From Thalassococcus_A lentus (GTDB lineage: Bacteria; Pseudomonadota; Alphaproteobacteria; Rhodobacterales; Rhodobacteraceae), in the NCBI RefSeq assembly GCF_028023555.1, contig NZ_JAQIOY010000006.1, positions 124,001-188,000 of the forward strand: DNA of 64,000 nt. The letters are read 5' to 3'. Shown here one piece after another: positions 1 to 9,531 of the stretch; positions within the stretch are counted from its first letter, which is position 1, and the number at the start of each line of letters is the position of its first letter. The notes beneath the pieces are model-generated. The model saw only the letters and a list, made by a program, of their open reading frames with translations. It was not told the origin of the DNA and searched no databases. Position numbers and translations under genes: made by a program.

Positions 1-168
1 TTTTGACCCATCCCAAACGAGACCTCAGTTCCCCAACTGATGCCCGAACACCGGATTAGCCACCCATTCACGATTTCGCAAGTTTTTTGACCGCATGATT
101 CGCCTTCCGCGGTGCAGCGTTGCCGAAATGGCAAAATTTCGCCTATTCAACAGGTTGGAATCTGCCGT

Positions 169-984
169 TCATCCAGCAGCGGTCTCGGTCAATGGCCAAT
201 AGAAATCAGGCGGCAAACCCGCTTCGGCGCGCTTTTCTTCGTTGAACGGGGGCTTCAATGCACCGTGAAAATAGGTGCGCACGAGCGTGTGAAAGGCCTC
301 TTTGGGGTCTTGCTCATGGCGCCCGCACAGAAAATGGAACCACTTGGATCCATAGGCCACATGACCGACTTCCTCTGCGTAGATGGTTTCAAGCGCTTCG
401 ACTGCGCTGGTGGCCTTGGCATTCTTGAAAATCTTTATCATTCCGGGGGTTACGTCGAGACCCCGGGCTTCCAGAACCATGGGCACCACAGCCAGGCGGC
501 CCATGAAATCTTCGATCGTATCCTCGGCGGCACGCCACATTCCGGCATGGGCTGGCAGCGCACCATAATGGCTGCCCAGTTCTTCAAGACAATCGCACAT
601 CAGGTTGAAATGCTTGGATTCTTCATCGGCGGCCTTGACCCAGTCGTCGTAAAAACCCATCGGCATTTTGACATGCGCAAAGCGTGGAATGATGTCCCAG
701 TGCAGATCAACCGCGTTGAGTTCGATATGCGCAACAGCGTGCAGCAGCGCGATCCGCCCCTGTTCACTGCCGGGTTTGCGTTTTGGCACGTCTCGCGGAT
801 CCAGAAGTTCCGGTCGCACGGGCCGGCTTGGCCTGAGCGGCGCGTCGGCAAGGCCGATCTGCAATGGTGTGTCAGCCTTGCGGGCTTCGAACCATTGTTT
901 CGCATAGCGACGTGATTTCGCAGTTTTTTCCCGGCCATCAGCGGTGGTCAGGACATCGACAGCCATTTCGCACAAAGTCATCAT
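169..984 (-). CDS. DUF455 ferritin-like family protein
   Basis: About 271 residues. The sequence carries helical Glu/His pairs expected of a ferritin-like diiron fold: AHIELNAVDLHWD, then EESKHF, then EEVGHVAYGSKWFHFLC, which match the DUF455 family as I know it. The function of the family is not settled; a diiron oxygenase or hydroxylase role is an inference from the fold. The frame is open up to a TTG at 1020, but the ATG at 984 has AAAGG seven bases upstream and is preferred; the ATG at 981 is equally possible. The gene lies just downstream of the bcp peroxiredoxin on the same strand, separated by about 60 bases, so the two may be co-transcribed. The 168 bases to its left hold no convincing gene. 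Confidence 0.8.
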   Translation of the reverse strand: MMTLCEMAVDVLTTADGREKTAKSRRYAKQWFEARKADTPLQIGLADAPLRPSRPVRPELLDPRDVPKRKPGSEQGRIALLHAVAHIELNAVDLHWDIIPRFAHVKMPMGFYDDWVKAADEESKHFNLMCDCLEELGSHYGALPAHAGMWRAAEDTIEDFMGRLAVVPMVLEARGLDVTPGMIKIFKNAKATSAVEALETIYAEEVGHVAYGSKWFHFLCGRHEQDPKEAFHTLVRTYFHGALKPPFNEEKRAEAGLPPDFYWPLTETAAG

Positions 985-1044
985 GGCCGAACCTTTAGCG
1001 GTTGCACCGAAGTCTTTCAAAGCCTTCGGTGCGTTTGTTGGAAC

Positions 1045-1506
1045 TTAAAGAGCGCGCACGGCGTCCAGTACAGCCTCGGCGTGGCCCGGTACTTTGACTT
1101 TGCGCCATTCCTGAACGATCCGTCCCTCTTCGTCGATCAAGAAGGTCGAGCGTTCAATGCCCATGAACTTCTTGCCGTACATGGATTTTTCTTTCCAAAC
1201 ACCGAAGTTTTCGCACAGATCGCTGCCTTCGTCGGAAATGAGCGGGACGCTCAAGGCTTTTTTGGCCATGAATTTTTCGTGAGAGGCAATGCTATCTTTC
1301 GAGACACCGAATAGCTTGCAGTTTGAGGCGGCAAATTCGGCTTGAAGCGCGGTGAAGGCTTCGTTTTCCTTGGTGCATCCGGACGTGTCGTCGCGCGGGT
1401 AGAAGAAAAGAACGAATTTTGATCCTTTCAAATCGGCAAGTGAGACATCACCTGACGTAGACGGCAGGGTGAAATCGGGGGCCATAACCAGTGCGGCATC
1501 AGACAT
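1045..1506 (-). CDS. bcp: Thioredoxin-dependent thiol peroxidase (Bcp/PrxQ type)
   Basis: A 153-residue cytoplasmic peroxiredoxin that would reduce hydrogen peroxide and organic peroxides with thioredoxin. The motif FYPRDDTSGCTKEN places the peroxidatic cysteine at Cys44. The Cys found five residues later in Escherichia coli Bcp is absent here (Asn48 and Glu49 occupy that region), so the resolving thiol must be Cys63, Cys97 or another protein; this is read from the sequence and the mechanism is inference. Length is normal for the family. It is transcribed divergently from the AsmA-like gene at 1592 across an 85-base gap, and runs toward the DUF455 gene. Confidence 0.93.
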   Translation of the reverse strand: MSDAALVMAPDFTLPSTSGDVSLADLKGSKFVLFFYPRDDTSGCTKENEAFTALQAEFAASNCKLFGVSKDSIASHEKFMAKKALSVPLISDEGSDLCENFGVWKEKSMYGKKFMGIERSTFLIDEEGRIVQEWRKVKVPGHAEAVLDAVRAL

Positions 1507-1591
1507 GCGTGTTTCCTTGTGGCAGATCGTCTATGTTTGCGCTCAGGTGCGGCGCATGGACCAACAATAATCCGGAAAGGCTGAGCTTCCA

Positions 1592-4500
1592 GTGAGCGAG
1601 GGCGACAAGATCGAAAAATCGCAGCCCGAACGCCGAAAACGGCGTGGCGGTCTCGTCGTGCTTGCGGTTTTTGCCGCGCTTTGTCTGGCCATCGCCGGGG
1701 GCGCTTTTGCAATTATGGGCCGGACGCTCGATGCGCCGGTCTGGCTGCGTGAACGGATCGAGGCACGTCTGGCACAGGATTTGCCGGGCATGCGCGTCGC
1801 CTTCGGACGCATGAGTGTGCAGGTCGACAGTCTGGCGCTGTCGCGCATTATCCTTTGGGATGTGCGTCTTGATACCCAAGAGGGTCTGCCGGTGGCCGCG
1901 CTTTCGGATTTTGAGGCTGGCTTTAACACGCTGTCGCTGCTGCGCCGCTCTCCTGAATTGAAGACGGCTCAAATCTCCGGGGCTTTCGTTACGGTCACGC
2001 GCGACGCAGGTGGCAAACTGGGTTTGGCATTGGGCGATGCTTTTGCGGTCGGCTCCAATTCACCGGGCATTCCGGACATGATTTCCATCGTCGATCAGGC
2101 TTTTGCGGACCCGCGTCTTGCCGGGTTGAAAAGTGTTGATGCCGATGCTTTGACCATCCGTTTCGAAGATCAGCGCGCGCGGCGTGGCTGGACCGTTGAT
2201 GGTGGGCGCCTGAAGATTACAAGAAGCGGCAACACGCTGGATTTGTTCGGAGACTTCGCTCTGTTGAGCGGGGGAGCTGGTGTCGCTTCGATCGAGTTGA
2301 ACGCCAGCAGCCCGATTGGTGGCACCTCGGTGGATTTTGGCGTGTCGTTGCGGGATCTGGCCGCCAAAGACATTGCCAGCCAGTCACCGGCGCTTGCGTG
2401 GCTCGAGGCAATTGATGCGCCGATCTCGGGCGCTTTGCGGTCGCGGCTGGACGACGATGGCCGTTTGGGTCCTTTGAATGCGACCCTACAGATCGCTGGC
2501 GGGGTTTTGCAGCCCAACGCGCAGACAAAGCCTGTGCCGTTTGACAGCGCACGCGCGTATTTCACCTATGTTCCAGACCTCGGCCAACTGCGATTTGATG
2601 AAATTTCGGTTACATCGCCGCTGGGCCGAGTGTCAGCGGATGGCACGGCCAAGCTGGAAGGTCTGGATCAAGGATGGCCGACCGCGCTGCTGGGGCAGGT
2701 GCGGCTGTCGCAGATTGCCTTGTCCAAAGGCACGTTGCTTGATCGGGATTTCGCGCTCAAGGGCGCGGACATGGATTTCAAGCTGTTGTTGCGGCCGTTC
2801 GAAGTGAAGCTGGGGCAGCTTAGCCTGTCAGATCCTGATTTGCCTTTGCGTGCATCGGGCCGATTGGTGGCCCGGCCGGATGGATGGCAGTTGGCGCTGG
2901 ATGCCACCGCGCGCGAAACCAACCCGGAACAGGTGATGTCGTTCTGGCCAGAAGACCTGAAGCCAAAGCCACGTAAATGGGTGTCGGAACATGTTCTGGG
3001 CGGAACGCTGAGCGATGTCATCTTTTCGCTGCGGGCAGAACCCGGTGAAAAGCCAGTAACCTATCTGGATTTTGCCTTTGATGACGGTCACGTTCTTTAC
3101 AACAAGAAGTTGCCACCGGTCCGCAACGGCAAGGGACGCCTCAGCATCTTTGACAACCGTCTTGGGCTCAGGCTGGAAAAAGGCACGATAACCCCGGCCA
3201 CTGGCGGAACGATCGACGTGGCTGGCAGCGAATTTGTCATGACCGAGATCAACAAACCGGGCGGACCGGGTGAAGTGAAGCTCAAGGCACGCGGGCCGGT
3301 CAAAGCTGCACTGTCATATATCGACAACGACGCCTGGCGCGTTTTGGCCAAGGTTAAACGCACGCCGGATATCGCTAACGGTGTGGCAGAGGTTACGGGG
3401 CGCATCGCGCTGCCATTGCGCCGCGGCGTGAAACTGTCGGAAATAGCGCTCGACCTGAAGGGCACTGCCCGTGATGTGACCAGCGCAGTTGTTCCGGGTC
3501 GCGATCTGACATCTCAAGAACTGGCCTTTGCCGTGACCAACAGCCAATTGGTCATAGACGGTCCGGTGACCTTGTCGGGCGTCCGGGCCAAAGGGCAATG
3601 GGTGCAGCCGTTCAATGGCAAGGCAGGTCAAATCACTGCCGATCTGCAAATCGACCAAAAGGGGCTGGCTGCCTTTGGTGTGGATTTGCCTGATGGGTTC
3701 CTAACCGGCTCAGGCAGCGGCCGGTTGACCGTGGATTTGGTGAAAAACAGCGCCCCGCAATTTGCCGTTCAAAGCGGGCTGGCCGGGATTGGCCTTGCCA
3801 TCCCACAATTAGGCTGGCGGTTGTCCAAAGCAGCCAAAGGCAGTTTCCGCGTGGCTGGCAGCTTATCGGAGCCTGCTCAAATTGACGCGCTGTCTCTGTC
3901 GGCGGGCGGTCTGGATGCCAAAGGCAAGTTGTCACTGGCCGCGAACGGCGGCTTTGAAGAGTTGCGGCTCGATACGGTCAAGCTGGGCGGTTGGCTGGAT
4001 GTCACAGGCCGCCTGCGGGGGCGCGGCAAAGGGCAGGCCCCTGCAGTAGAAGTGTCGGGCGGATCGGTGGATTTGCGGCGGGCAGCCTTTGGCGGCGGTT
4101 CCGGCTCAGGCGACGGCTCGGCATCCGGGGCGGGTGTGCCATTGAACATATCTCTCGACAGGTTGCGGGTCACTGACAGCATAGACCTGCAGCGCTTTGC
4201 CGGAGAATTCGTCGCGGGCGCAGGTATGGAAGGGCGTTTTTCTGCCCTGCTTGGCGATGCACCGATTACGGGCCGGGTCTTGCCACAAAACGGGCGCAGC
4301 GCGTTCCGGGTGCGCGGCGAGGACGCGGGCGACATCCTGAAGGCGGCGGGCCTGATCAAAACGGTCCAGAACGGGACATTCAAACTGGATCTGGCGCCTG
4401 TACGCGGCACCACTGGCAGCTATGACGGCGATCTGACGATCGAAGGCGCGCGCCTGCGCAACGCACCGGCGATCGGTGCGCTTTTGGATGCAATCAGCAT

Positions 4501-4873
4501 TGTCGGCCTGATCGATCAGTTGAATGGGCCTGGCATCTTTTTTGCCGAGGTTGACGCGCGGTTTCGTCTGACCCCAAACCGGGTGGTTCTGACCCGATCC
4601 AGCGCGGTTGGGCCTTCAATGGGGATTTCAATGGATGGCTACTACGATATGGCTTCGGGCCAGATGGACATGCAGGGTGTCCTGTCCCCGATCTATATCC
4701 TCAACGGCATTGGCCGCCTGATTTCGCGCAAAGGCGAAGGGCTGATCGGGTTCAATTTCAACCTGCGCGGCCCGATTGCGCAGCCGCAGGTCACGGTCAA
4801 TCCGCTTTCTGTCTTCACCCCGGGCATGTTCCGTGACATTTTCCGCAGACCTCCGCCGCAGGTCTCACAATAA
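1592..4873 (+). CDS. AsmA/YhdP-like large envelope protein with DUF3971-type region
   Basis: A 1093-residue protein with one N-terminal membrane anchor (about residues 19-43, GGLVVLAVFAALCLAIAGG) followed by a very long, beta-rich, repetitive periplasmic region and an AsmA-like C-terminal segment ending in proline-rich sequence. Proteins of this group are thought to form long bridge-like structures that move lipids across the periplasm or to affect outer-membrane assembly; that is family knowledge, and which paralogue this is cannot be told. It starts with GTG at 1592, with GGAAAGG about 12 bases upstream, so the start is only fairly sure. It is followed after 14 bases by queA. Confidence 0.8.
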   Translation: MSEGDKIEKSQPERRKRRGGLVVLAVFAALCLAIAGGAFAIMGRTLDAPVWLRERIEARLAQDLPGMRVAFGRMSVQVDSLALSRIILWDVRLDTQEGLPVAALSDFEAGFNTLSLLRRSPELKTAQISGAFVTVTRDAGGKLGLALGDAFAVGSNSPGIPDMISIVDQAFADPRLAGLKSVDADALTIRFEDQRARRGWTVDGGRLKITRSGNTLDLFGDFALLSGGAGVASIELNASSPIGGTSVDFGVSLRDLAAKDIASQSPALAWLEAIDAPISGALRSRLDDDGRLGPLNATLQIAGGVLQPNAQTKPVPFDSARAYFTYVPDLGQLRFDEISVTSPLGRVSADGTAKLEGLDQGWPTALLGQVRLSQIALSKGTLLDRDFALKGADMDFKLLLRPFEVKLGQLSLSDPDLPLRASGRLVARPDGWQLALDATARETNPEQVMSFWPEDLKPKPRKWVSEHVLGGTLSDVIFSLRAEPGEKPVTYLDFAFDDGHVLYNKKLPPVRNGKGRLSIFDNRLGLRLEKGTITPATGGTIDVAGSEFVMTEINKPGGPGEVKLKARGPVKAALSYIDNDAWRVLAKVKRTPDIANGVAEVTGRIALPLRRGVKLSEIALDLKGTARDVTSAVVPGRDLTSQELAFAVTNSQLVIDGPVTLSGVRAKGQWVQPFNGKAGQITADLQIDQKGLAAFGVDLPDGFLTGSGSGRLTVDLVKNSAPQFAVQSGLAGIGLAIPQLGWRLSKAAKGSFRVAGSLSEPAQIDALSLSAGGLDAKGKLSLAANGGFEELRLDTVKLGGWLDVTGRLRGRGKGQAPAVEVSGGSVDLRRAAFGGGSGSGDGSASGAGVPLNISLDRLRVTDSIDLQRFAGEFVAGAGMEGRFSALLGDAPITGRVLPQNGRSAFRVRGEDAGDILKAAGLIKTVQNGTFKLDLAPVRGTTGSYDGDLTIEGARLRNAPAIGALLDAISIVGLIDQLNGPGIFFAEVDARFRLTPNRVVLTRSSAVGPSMGISMDGYYDMASGQMDMQGVLSPIYILNGIGRLISRKGEGLIGFNFNLRGPIAQPQVTVNPLSVFTPGMFRDIFRRPPPQVSQ

Positions 4874-4887
4874 CCCCGGACAGACTT

Positions 4888-5934
4888 ATGAAATTGAGCG
4901 ATTTCGACTTTGACCTTCCCGAAGGTCTCATTGCGACGCGCCCGGCATCGCCACGATCCTCGGCACGGCTGCTGGTTGCCGAGGGCGACCGGATCACGGA
5001 TGCGCGTGTGACCCAACTGACCGATTGGCTGCGCCCCGGTGATCGGTTGATCCTCAATGACACTAAGGTGATCCCGGCGCGGTTATCGGGTCTGCGCAAA
5101 CGGCTGGGCGACAGCGGGCTGACCGAAGCCCGGATCGAGGCAACCTTGCTTGAGCCGCAGTCAGACGGCAGCTGGGCCGCACTGGTCAAACCTTTGAAAA
5201 AGGTAAGAGACGGTGAAGTCATCACGTTTTCGGCAGACCTGAGCGCGACTCTGGAAGGGCGCTCGGACGGGCAGGCGACATTGAAGTTCAACCTTGAAGG
5301 CGATGATTTCGATGCGGCCTTGTCAGCCGCAGGGGCCATGCCTTTGCCGCCCTACATCGCCGCCAAACGCCCGGCAGATCAGCGCGACCATGAGGATTAT
5401 CAAACCGTATGGGCGCGCAACAAAGGGGCGGTAGCGGCGCCGACGGCGTCGCTGCACTTTGATGCGCCGTTGCTCAAGGCGCTCTCCGAGCATGGCGTGC
5501 AGTTCACGCATGTCACTCTGCACGTGGGCGCAGGCACCTTTTTGCCGGTCAAAGTGGATGATGTGACCACCCACAAGATGCACGGGGAATGGGGGCAGGT
5601 CAGCGAACAGGCGGCCGCTCAAATCGCTGAGACACGATCCAGCGGTGGTCGGATTATTCCGGTCGGGACAACCGCGCTGCGGCTTATTGAAACCGCGTCG
5701 CGTGACGGGGCCATTGCGCCCTATGAAGGCGTGACGGATATTTTCATCTACCCGGGATTCAAATTCAATGTGACCGACGCGTTGATGACGAATTTCCATC
5801 TGCCCAAAAGCACGTTGATGATGTTGGTCTCGGCTTTGATGGGCCCGGAACGCATCAAGTCCATCTATGCCCATGCGATTAAAGAACAATACCGGTTCTT
5901 TTCCTACGGTGACGCGTCTTTGCTGATGCCCTAG
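4888..5934 (+). CDS. queA: S-adenosylmethionine:tRNA ribosyltransferase-isomerase
   Basis: QueA transfers and isomerises the ribosyl part of SAM onto preQ1 at tRNA position 34 to give epoxyqueuosine, a step in queuosine synthesis. The 348-residue protein begins MKLSDFDFDLPEGLIATRP and carries the family segments LILNDTKVIPARL, LHVGAGTFLPVK and NFHLPKSTLMMLVSA, with normal length. No other queuosine gene is in the window. It follows the AsmA-like gene by 14 bases and could share its transcript. The following 159 bases before the MFS gene hold no clear terminator. Confidence 0.96.
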   Translation: MKLSDFDFDLPEGLIATRPASPRSSARLLVAEGDRITDARVTQLTDWLRPGDRLILNDTKVIPARLSGLRKRLGDSGLTEARIEATLLEPQSDGSWAALVKPLKKVRDGEVITFSADLSATLEGRSDGQATLKFNLEGDDFDAALSAAGAMPLPPYIAAKRPADQRDHEDYQTVWARNKGAVAAPTASLHFDAPLLKALSEHGVQFTHVTLHVGAGTFLPVKVDDVTTHKMHGEWGQVSEQAAAQIAETRSSGGRIIPVGTTALRLIETASRDGAIAPYEGVTDIFIYPGFKFNVTDALMTNFHLPKSTLMMLVSALMGPERIKSIYAHAIKEQYRFFSYGDASLLMP

Positions 5935-6093
5935 CAGCCGGTCTGCTCAATGCGCATTTCTTGTGCATAGGCGTGATCCAAGCGCTGTAATCCATGCCCC
6001 ATATGCGACACGCCGCTGATTTGGGGGTCGCATCCAACCAAGTGCTTGCAGCGCGATTCCGATAGTGCGAGGGGCAGGGCAACGGAGGCCGCC

Positions 6094-7347
6094 ATGTTTG
6101 ATGTTTTGAAAAATTCCTGGGCATTGATGCTGGGCATGTTGTTGCTGATGGTTGGCAATGGCCTGCAAGGTACGTTGCTGGGTGTCCGGGGGCCCGCCGA
6201 AGGGTTTTCCTCGCTCGAAATGTCTGTGGTGATGTCGGCCTATTTCGCTGGCTTTTTGTTTGCGTCACGCATGACGCCCGACATGATCCGCCGTGTGGGT
6301 CACGTCCGCGTTTTTGCGGCCTTGGGATCGTTGGTTTCGGCCGTTTTGCTGTTGTTTCCGGCGCTCAAGGACCCCATTGCATGGAGCCTGGGGCGGGCTG
6401 TGATCGGCTTTTGCTTTTGCGGTGTGTACGTCACTGCTGAAAGCTGGCTGAACAATTCGGCGACCAATGAAACTCGGGGCAAGGCCCTGTCGCTCTACAT
6501 GATCATGCAAATGTCCGGGATCATCATTGCGCAAGGCCTGCTGGTGGTGCCGGATTCAAGCGGCTTTTTGTTGTTTGTGATCCCCTCGATCCTCGTTTCG
6601 ATCGCCTTTGCCCCGATTTTGCTTTCGGTCTCGCCAACCCCGGCCTTTGACACCACCAAACCTATGAACCTGCGTGAACTCTATCGGGTGTCGCCATTGG
6701 GCTGCGTCGGGCTGTTTCTACTGGGCGGAGTCTTTTCGGCCCAGTTCGGTATGGCGGCGGTTTATGCGACCGAAGTTGGTCTGAGCCTTGGCCAGATTTC
6801 GATCTTTGTTGCGGCCTTTTACGTAGGGGCTTTGGTGATGCAATACCCGCTGGGCTGGATGTCTGACCGCATGGATCGTCGTTGGTTGATTATGATGGCA
6901 GCTGTTTTAGGAGGCGCCGCGGCGGTGGTATCGTTGCTTTTTGGTGCCTATTTCCCCGTGTTGACGGCCGCCGCGTTTCTCATCGGTGGGACGTCAAATC
7001 CGCTTTATTCGCTGCTCATCGCCTATACCAACGACTTTTTGGAAGTCGATGATATGGCCAGCGCATCCGCAGGCTTGTTGTTCATCAACGGTATGGGCGC
7101 GATCTCGGGTCCGCTTCTGATCGGTTGGTTGATGCAAACCTTTGGTCCACCAGGATTTTTCGGCCTGATCGCGGCCTCGCTTCTGACGATGGCACTCTAT
7201 GCGGCCTACCGGATGACACAGCGCTCTGCGCCTTCGATCGAGGACACAGGCGCCTACGCACCGATCCTGCCATCGTCCACTCCGGTGGTCATGGAAGTGG
7301 CGCAGGAATACGCCATCGAAACGGCAGAAGAGGAAGAAGCCGCATAA
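6094..7347 (+). CDS. MFS transporter (12 TM, YcaD-like)
   Basis: A 417-residue inner-membrane protein with about twelve hydrophobic segments and MFS landmarks, including the loop MSDRMDRRWLIM between the two halves and an acidic tail ending ETAEEEEAA. The general pattern (NGLQGTLLGVRGPAEGFSS near the N-terminus) matches the YcaD-like branch. The substrate cannot be read from the sequence. The frame is open from 6046, but ACGGAGG at 6082-6088 lies six bases before the ATG at 6094, which fixes the start. It is flanked by queA upstream and a DUF924 gene downstream, neither of which suggests a substrate. Confidence 0.88.
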   Translation: MFDVLKNSWALMLGMLLLMVGNGLQGTLLGVRGPAEGFSSLEMSVVMSAYFAGFLFASRMTPDMIRRVGHVRVFAALGSLVSAVLLLFPALKDPIAWSLGRAVIGFCFCGVYVTAESWLNNSATNETRGKALSLYMIMQMSGIIIAQGLLVVPDSSGFLLFVIPSILVSIAFAPILLSVSPTPAFDTTKPMNLRELYRVSPLGCVGLFLLGGVFSAQFGMAAVYATEVGLSLGQISIFVAAFYVGALVMQYPLGWMSDRMDRRWLIMMAAVLGGAAAVVSLLFGAYFPVLTAAAFLIGGTSNPLYSLLIAYTNDFLEVDDMASASAGLLFINGMGAISGPLLIGWLMQTFGPPGFFGLIAASLLTMALYAAYRMTQRSAPSIEDTGAYAPILPSSTPVVMEVAQEYAIETAEEEEAA

Positions 7348-7359
7348 TTCCCCTTACGG

Positions 7360-7378
7360 TTTGTCAGGAAATGACAAA
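7360..7378. promoter_or_regulatory. Inverted repeat TTTGTCA-N5-TGACAAA
   Basis: A perfect 7-base inverted repeat, TTTGTCA (7360-7366) and TGACAAA (7372-7378), lies 12 bases after the MFS stop and about 90 bases before the DUF924 start. It could be a protein binding site for the DUF924 gene. It could also be a weak stem-loop, but the stem is A/T-rich and no T-tract follows, so I favour an operator. Confidence 0.4.
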
Positions 7379-7465
7379 ATTCGTGATTGTGGAAAACTGC
7401 ATTCGCGTGTCAGAACTTATCCACAGGCAATGACCGCGAGGTCTGACAAACGCAAGGAGAGGGGC

Positions 7466-8047
7466 ATGTCAACGCCCGAAGATATCCTGGCCTTTTGGCT
7501 GGACGAGGTTGGCCCAGAGGGCTGGTACAAGCAGGACGATGCGCTGGACGCAAAAATCCGCGAACGGTTTTTACCTACGCTGGAAGGCGCGCTGGATGGC
7601 CGCTTTGCGCTATGGCTGACCTATCCCAGCGGCACGCTGGCCTACCTGATCCTGCTTGATCAGTTTTCGCGAAACATCTTCCGCGATCAGGCCCGCGCCT
7701 TTGCTGCGGATCGGATTGCCTTGGCTGCGGCCAAACAGGCGCTGCATCGCGGCTGGGATCTGAAGATTGACGGTGAGGCGCGGCAGTTCTTCTACATGCC
7801 GCTCATGCATTCAGAGAACCTGTGTGATCAGGATCGTTGCGTGCGTCTGATGAAAGAGCGCCTCTCGGACAGCCCGTCGAACCTGTTGCATGCGCGTGCG
7901 CACCGCGAAGTGATCCGCCGCTTTGGCCGTTTCCCCACCCGCAACGAAGCGCTGTCGCGTATTCACCGAGACGATGAACGTCAGTTTTTCGAGATGGGTG
8001 GTTACGGCGAAGTGCTGCGCGGATTGGAACAGACCGAAGCGGCCTGA
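7466..8047 (+). CDS. DUF924 family protein
   Basis: A 193-residue soluble protein. The signature LILLDQFSRNIFR, followed by RQFFYMPLMHSENL, is typical of DUF924, an alpha-helical TPR-like family of unknown function. The frame is open from 7361, but AAGGAGAGG at 7454-7462 sits just before the ATG at 7466, and the family homology begins at MSTPEDILAFWLDEVG, so this start is preferred. It stands alone on the plus strand between the MFS carrier and lpdA. No function is claimed. Confidence 0.88.
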   Translation: MSTPEDILAFWLDEVGPEGWYKQDDALDAKIRERFLPTLEGALDGRFALWLTYPSGTLAYLILLDQFSRNIFRDQARAFAADRIALAAAKQALHRGWDLKIDGEARQFFYMPLMHSENLCDQDRCVRLMKERLSDSPSNLLHARAHREVIRRFGRFPTRNEALSRIHRDDERQFFEMGGYGEVLRGLEQTEAA

Positions 8048-8122
8048 CACTGCGGCAAAGCCGCGTTGCCCCCCGCTTGGGGATAGGCTAGCGTTCTCCT
8101 GTTGAGGAAATGGGGGGACGTT

Positions 8123-9517
8123 ATGGGCGCGAAAAGCTTTGATATGATCGTGATCGGCGCAGGGCCGGGTGGCTATGTTGCAGCCATTCGAGGCGCGCAA
8201 CTGGGTCTCAAGGTTGCCATTGTCGAACGTGAGCACATGGGCGGTATCTGTCTGAACTGGGGCTGCATTCCGACCAAGGCCATGCTGCGTTCGTCTGAGA
8301 TCTTCCATTTCATGCACCGTGCATCGGAGTATGGCCTCAAGGCCGAAGGCATCGGATTTGACCTGGACGCTGTCGTGAAAAGATCCCGCGGCGTAGCAAA
8401 ACAATTGAATTCCGGGGTCACTCATCTGCTGAAAAAGAACAAGGTCACCGCCTTTATGGGGGAGGCCACAGTGACGGCAAAGGGCAAGGTTTCCGTCAAG
8501 ACCGACAAGGGCACAGAAGCGCTGGAGTCCGCCAACATTGTGTTGGCAACTGGCGCGCGGGCCCGCGAGCTGCCGGGGCTCGAGGCAGACGGCGATCTGG
8601 TTTGGACCTACAAACATGCACTTGTGCCAAAGCGTATGCCTAACAAGCTTCTGGTGATCGGCTCAGGGGCTATCGGTATTGAGTTTGCCAGCTTTTACAA
8701 CACGTTGGGCGCTGAGGTCACGGTTGTTGAAGTTATGGATCGTATTCTTCCGGTTGAAGACGCCGAGATCAGCAGCTTTGCAAAGAAGGCTTTCGAAAAG
8801 CAGGGTATGACCATTCGCGAAAAGGCGATGGTGAAACAGCTGGACCGCGGCAAAGGAAAAGTCACCGCACATATCGAACAGGGCGGGAAGGTCGAAACGT
8901 CGGAATACGACACGGTCATTTCTGCCGTGGGGATTGTGGGCAATACCGAAGGGCTCGGCCTTGAAGCATTGGGCGTCAAAGTGGACCGGACCCATGTGGT
9001 CACCGATCCCTTCTGCCGGACTGGCGTCGAGGGGGTCTACGCGATTGGTGATCTAGCCGGTGCGCCTTGGCTTGCACACAAGGCAAGCCACGAAGGTGTC
9101 ATGGTGGCAGAATTGATTGCTGGGGGGCATCCGCATGCCGTCGATCCTGACAGCATCGCCGGGTGCACCTATTGTCATCCGCAAGTCGCCAGCGTGGGCC
9201 TGACTGAGGCGCAGGCCAAGGAACAGGGCTATGAAATCAAGGTTGGACGGTTCCCATTTATCGGCAACGGCAAAGCCATTGCCTTGGGCGAGCCTGAGGG
9301 CCTAGTAAAAACCGTTTTCGATGCCAAAACAGGTGCGCTTTTGGGCGCGCACATGATTGGGGCCGAAGTTACCGAGCTGATCCAAGGCTATGTGGTGGGC
9401 AGGCAGTTGGAAACCACCGAAGAGGACCTGATGCAGACTGTCTTCCCGCATCCAACGCTGTCAGAAATGATGCATGAATCCGTCTTGGATGCCTGGGGAC
9501 GTGCGATCCATTTCTGA
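8123..9517 (+). CDS. lpdA: Dihydrolipoyl dehydrogenase (E3)
   Basis: A 464-residue FAD-dependent disulfide oxidoreductase that reoxidises the dihydrolipoyl groups of 2-oxoacid dehydrogenase or glycine-cleavage complexes with NAD. Visible features are the N-terminal FAD motif VIGAGPGGYVAA, the redox-active disulfide in GGICLNWGCIPTKAML, the second Rossmann motif VIGSGAIGIEFASF, and the C-terminal His-Glu region FPHPTLSEMMHESVLDAW. The frame is open from a TTG at 8102, but the ATG at 8123 follows GGGGGGA and begins the family homology. No E1 or E2 gene is adjacent, so which complex it serves cannot be said. It converges on the HD-domain gene at 9532. Confidence 0.95.
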   Translation: MGAKSFDMIVIGAGPGGYVAAIRGAQLGLKVAIVEREHMGGICLNWGCIPTKAMLRSSEIFHFMHRASEYGLKAEGIGFDLDAVVKRSRGVAKQLNSGVTHLLKKNKVTAFMGEATVTAKGKVSVKTDKGTEALESANIVLATGARARELPGLEADGDLVWTYKHALVPKRMPNKLLVIGSGAIGIEFASFYNTLGAEVTVVEVMDRILPVEDAEISSFAKKAFEKQGMTIREKAMVKQLDRGKGKVTAHIEQGGKVETSEYDTVISAVGIVGNTEGLGLEALGVKVDRTHVVTDPFCRTGVEGVYAIGDLAGAPWLAHKASHEGVMVAELIAGGHPHAVDPDSIAGCTYCHPQVASVGLTEAQAKEQGYEIKVGRFPFIGNGKAIALGEPEGLVKTVFDAKTGALLGAHMIGAEVTELIQGYVVGRQLETTEEDLMQTVFPHPTLSEMMHESVLDAWGRAIHF

Positions 9518-9531
9518 ACGCATCCTCAGGA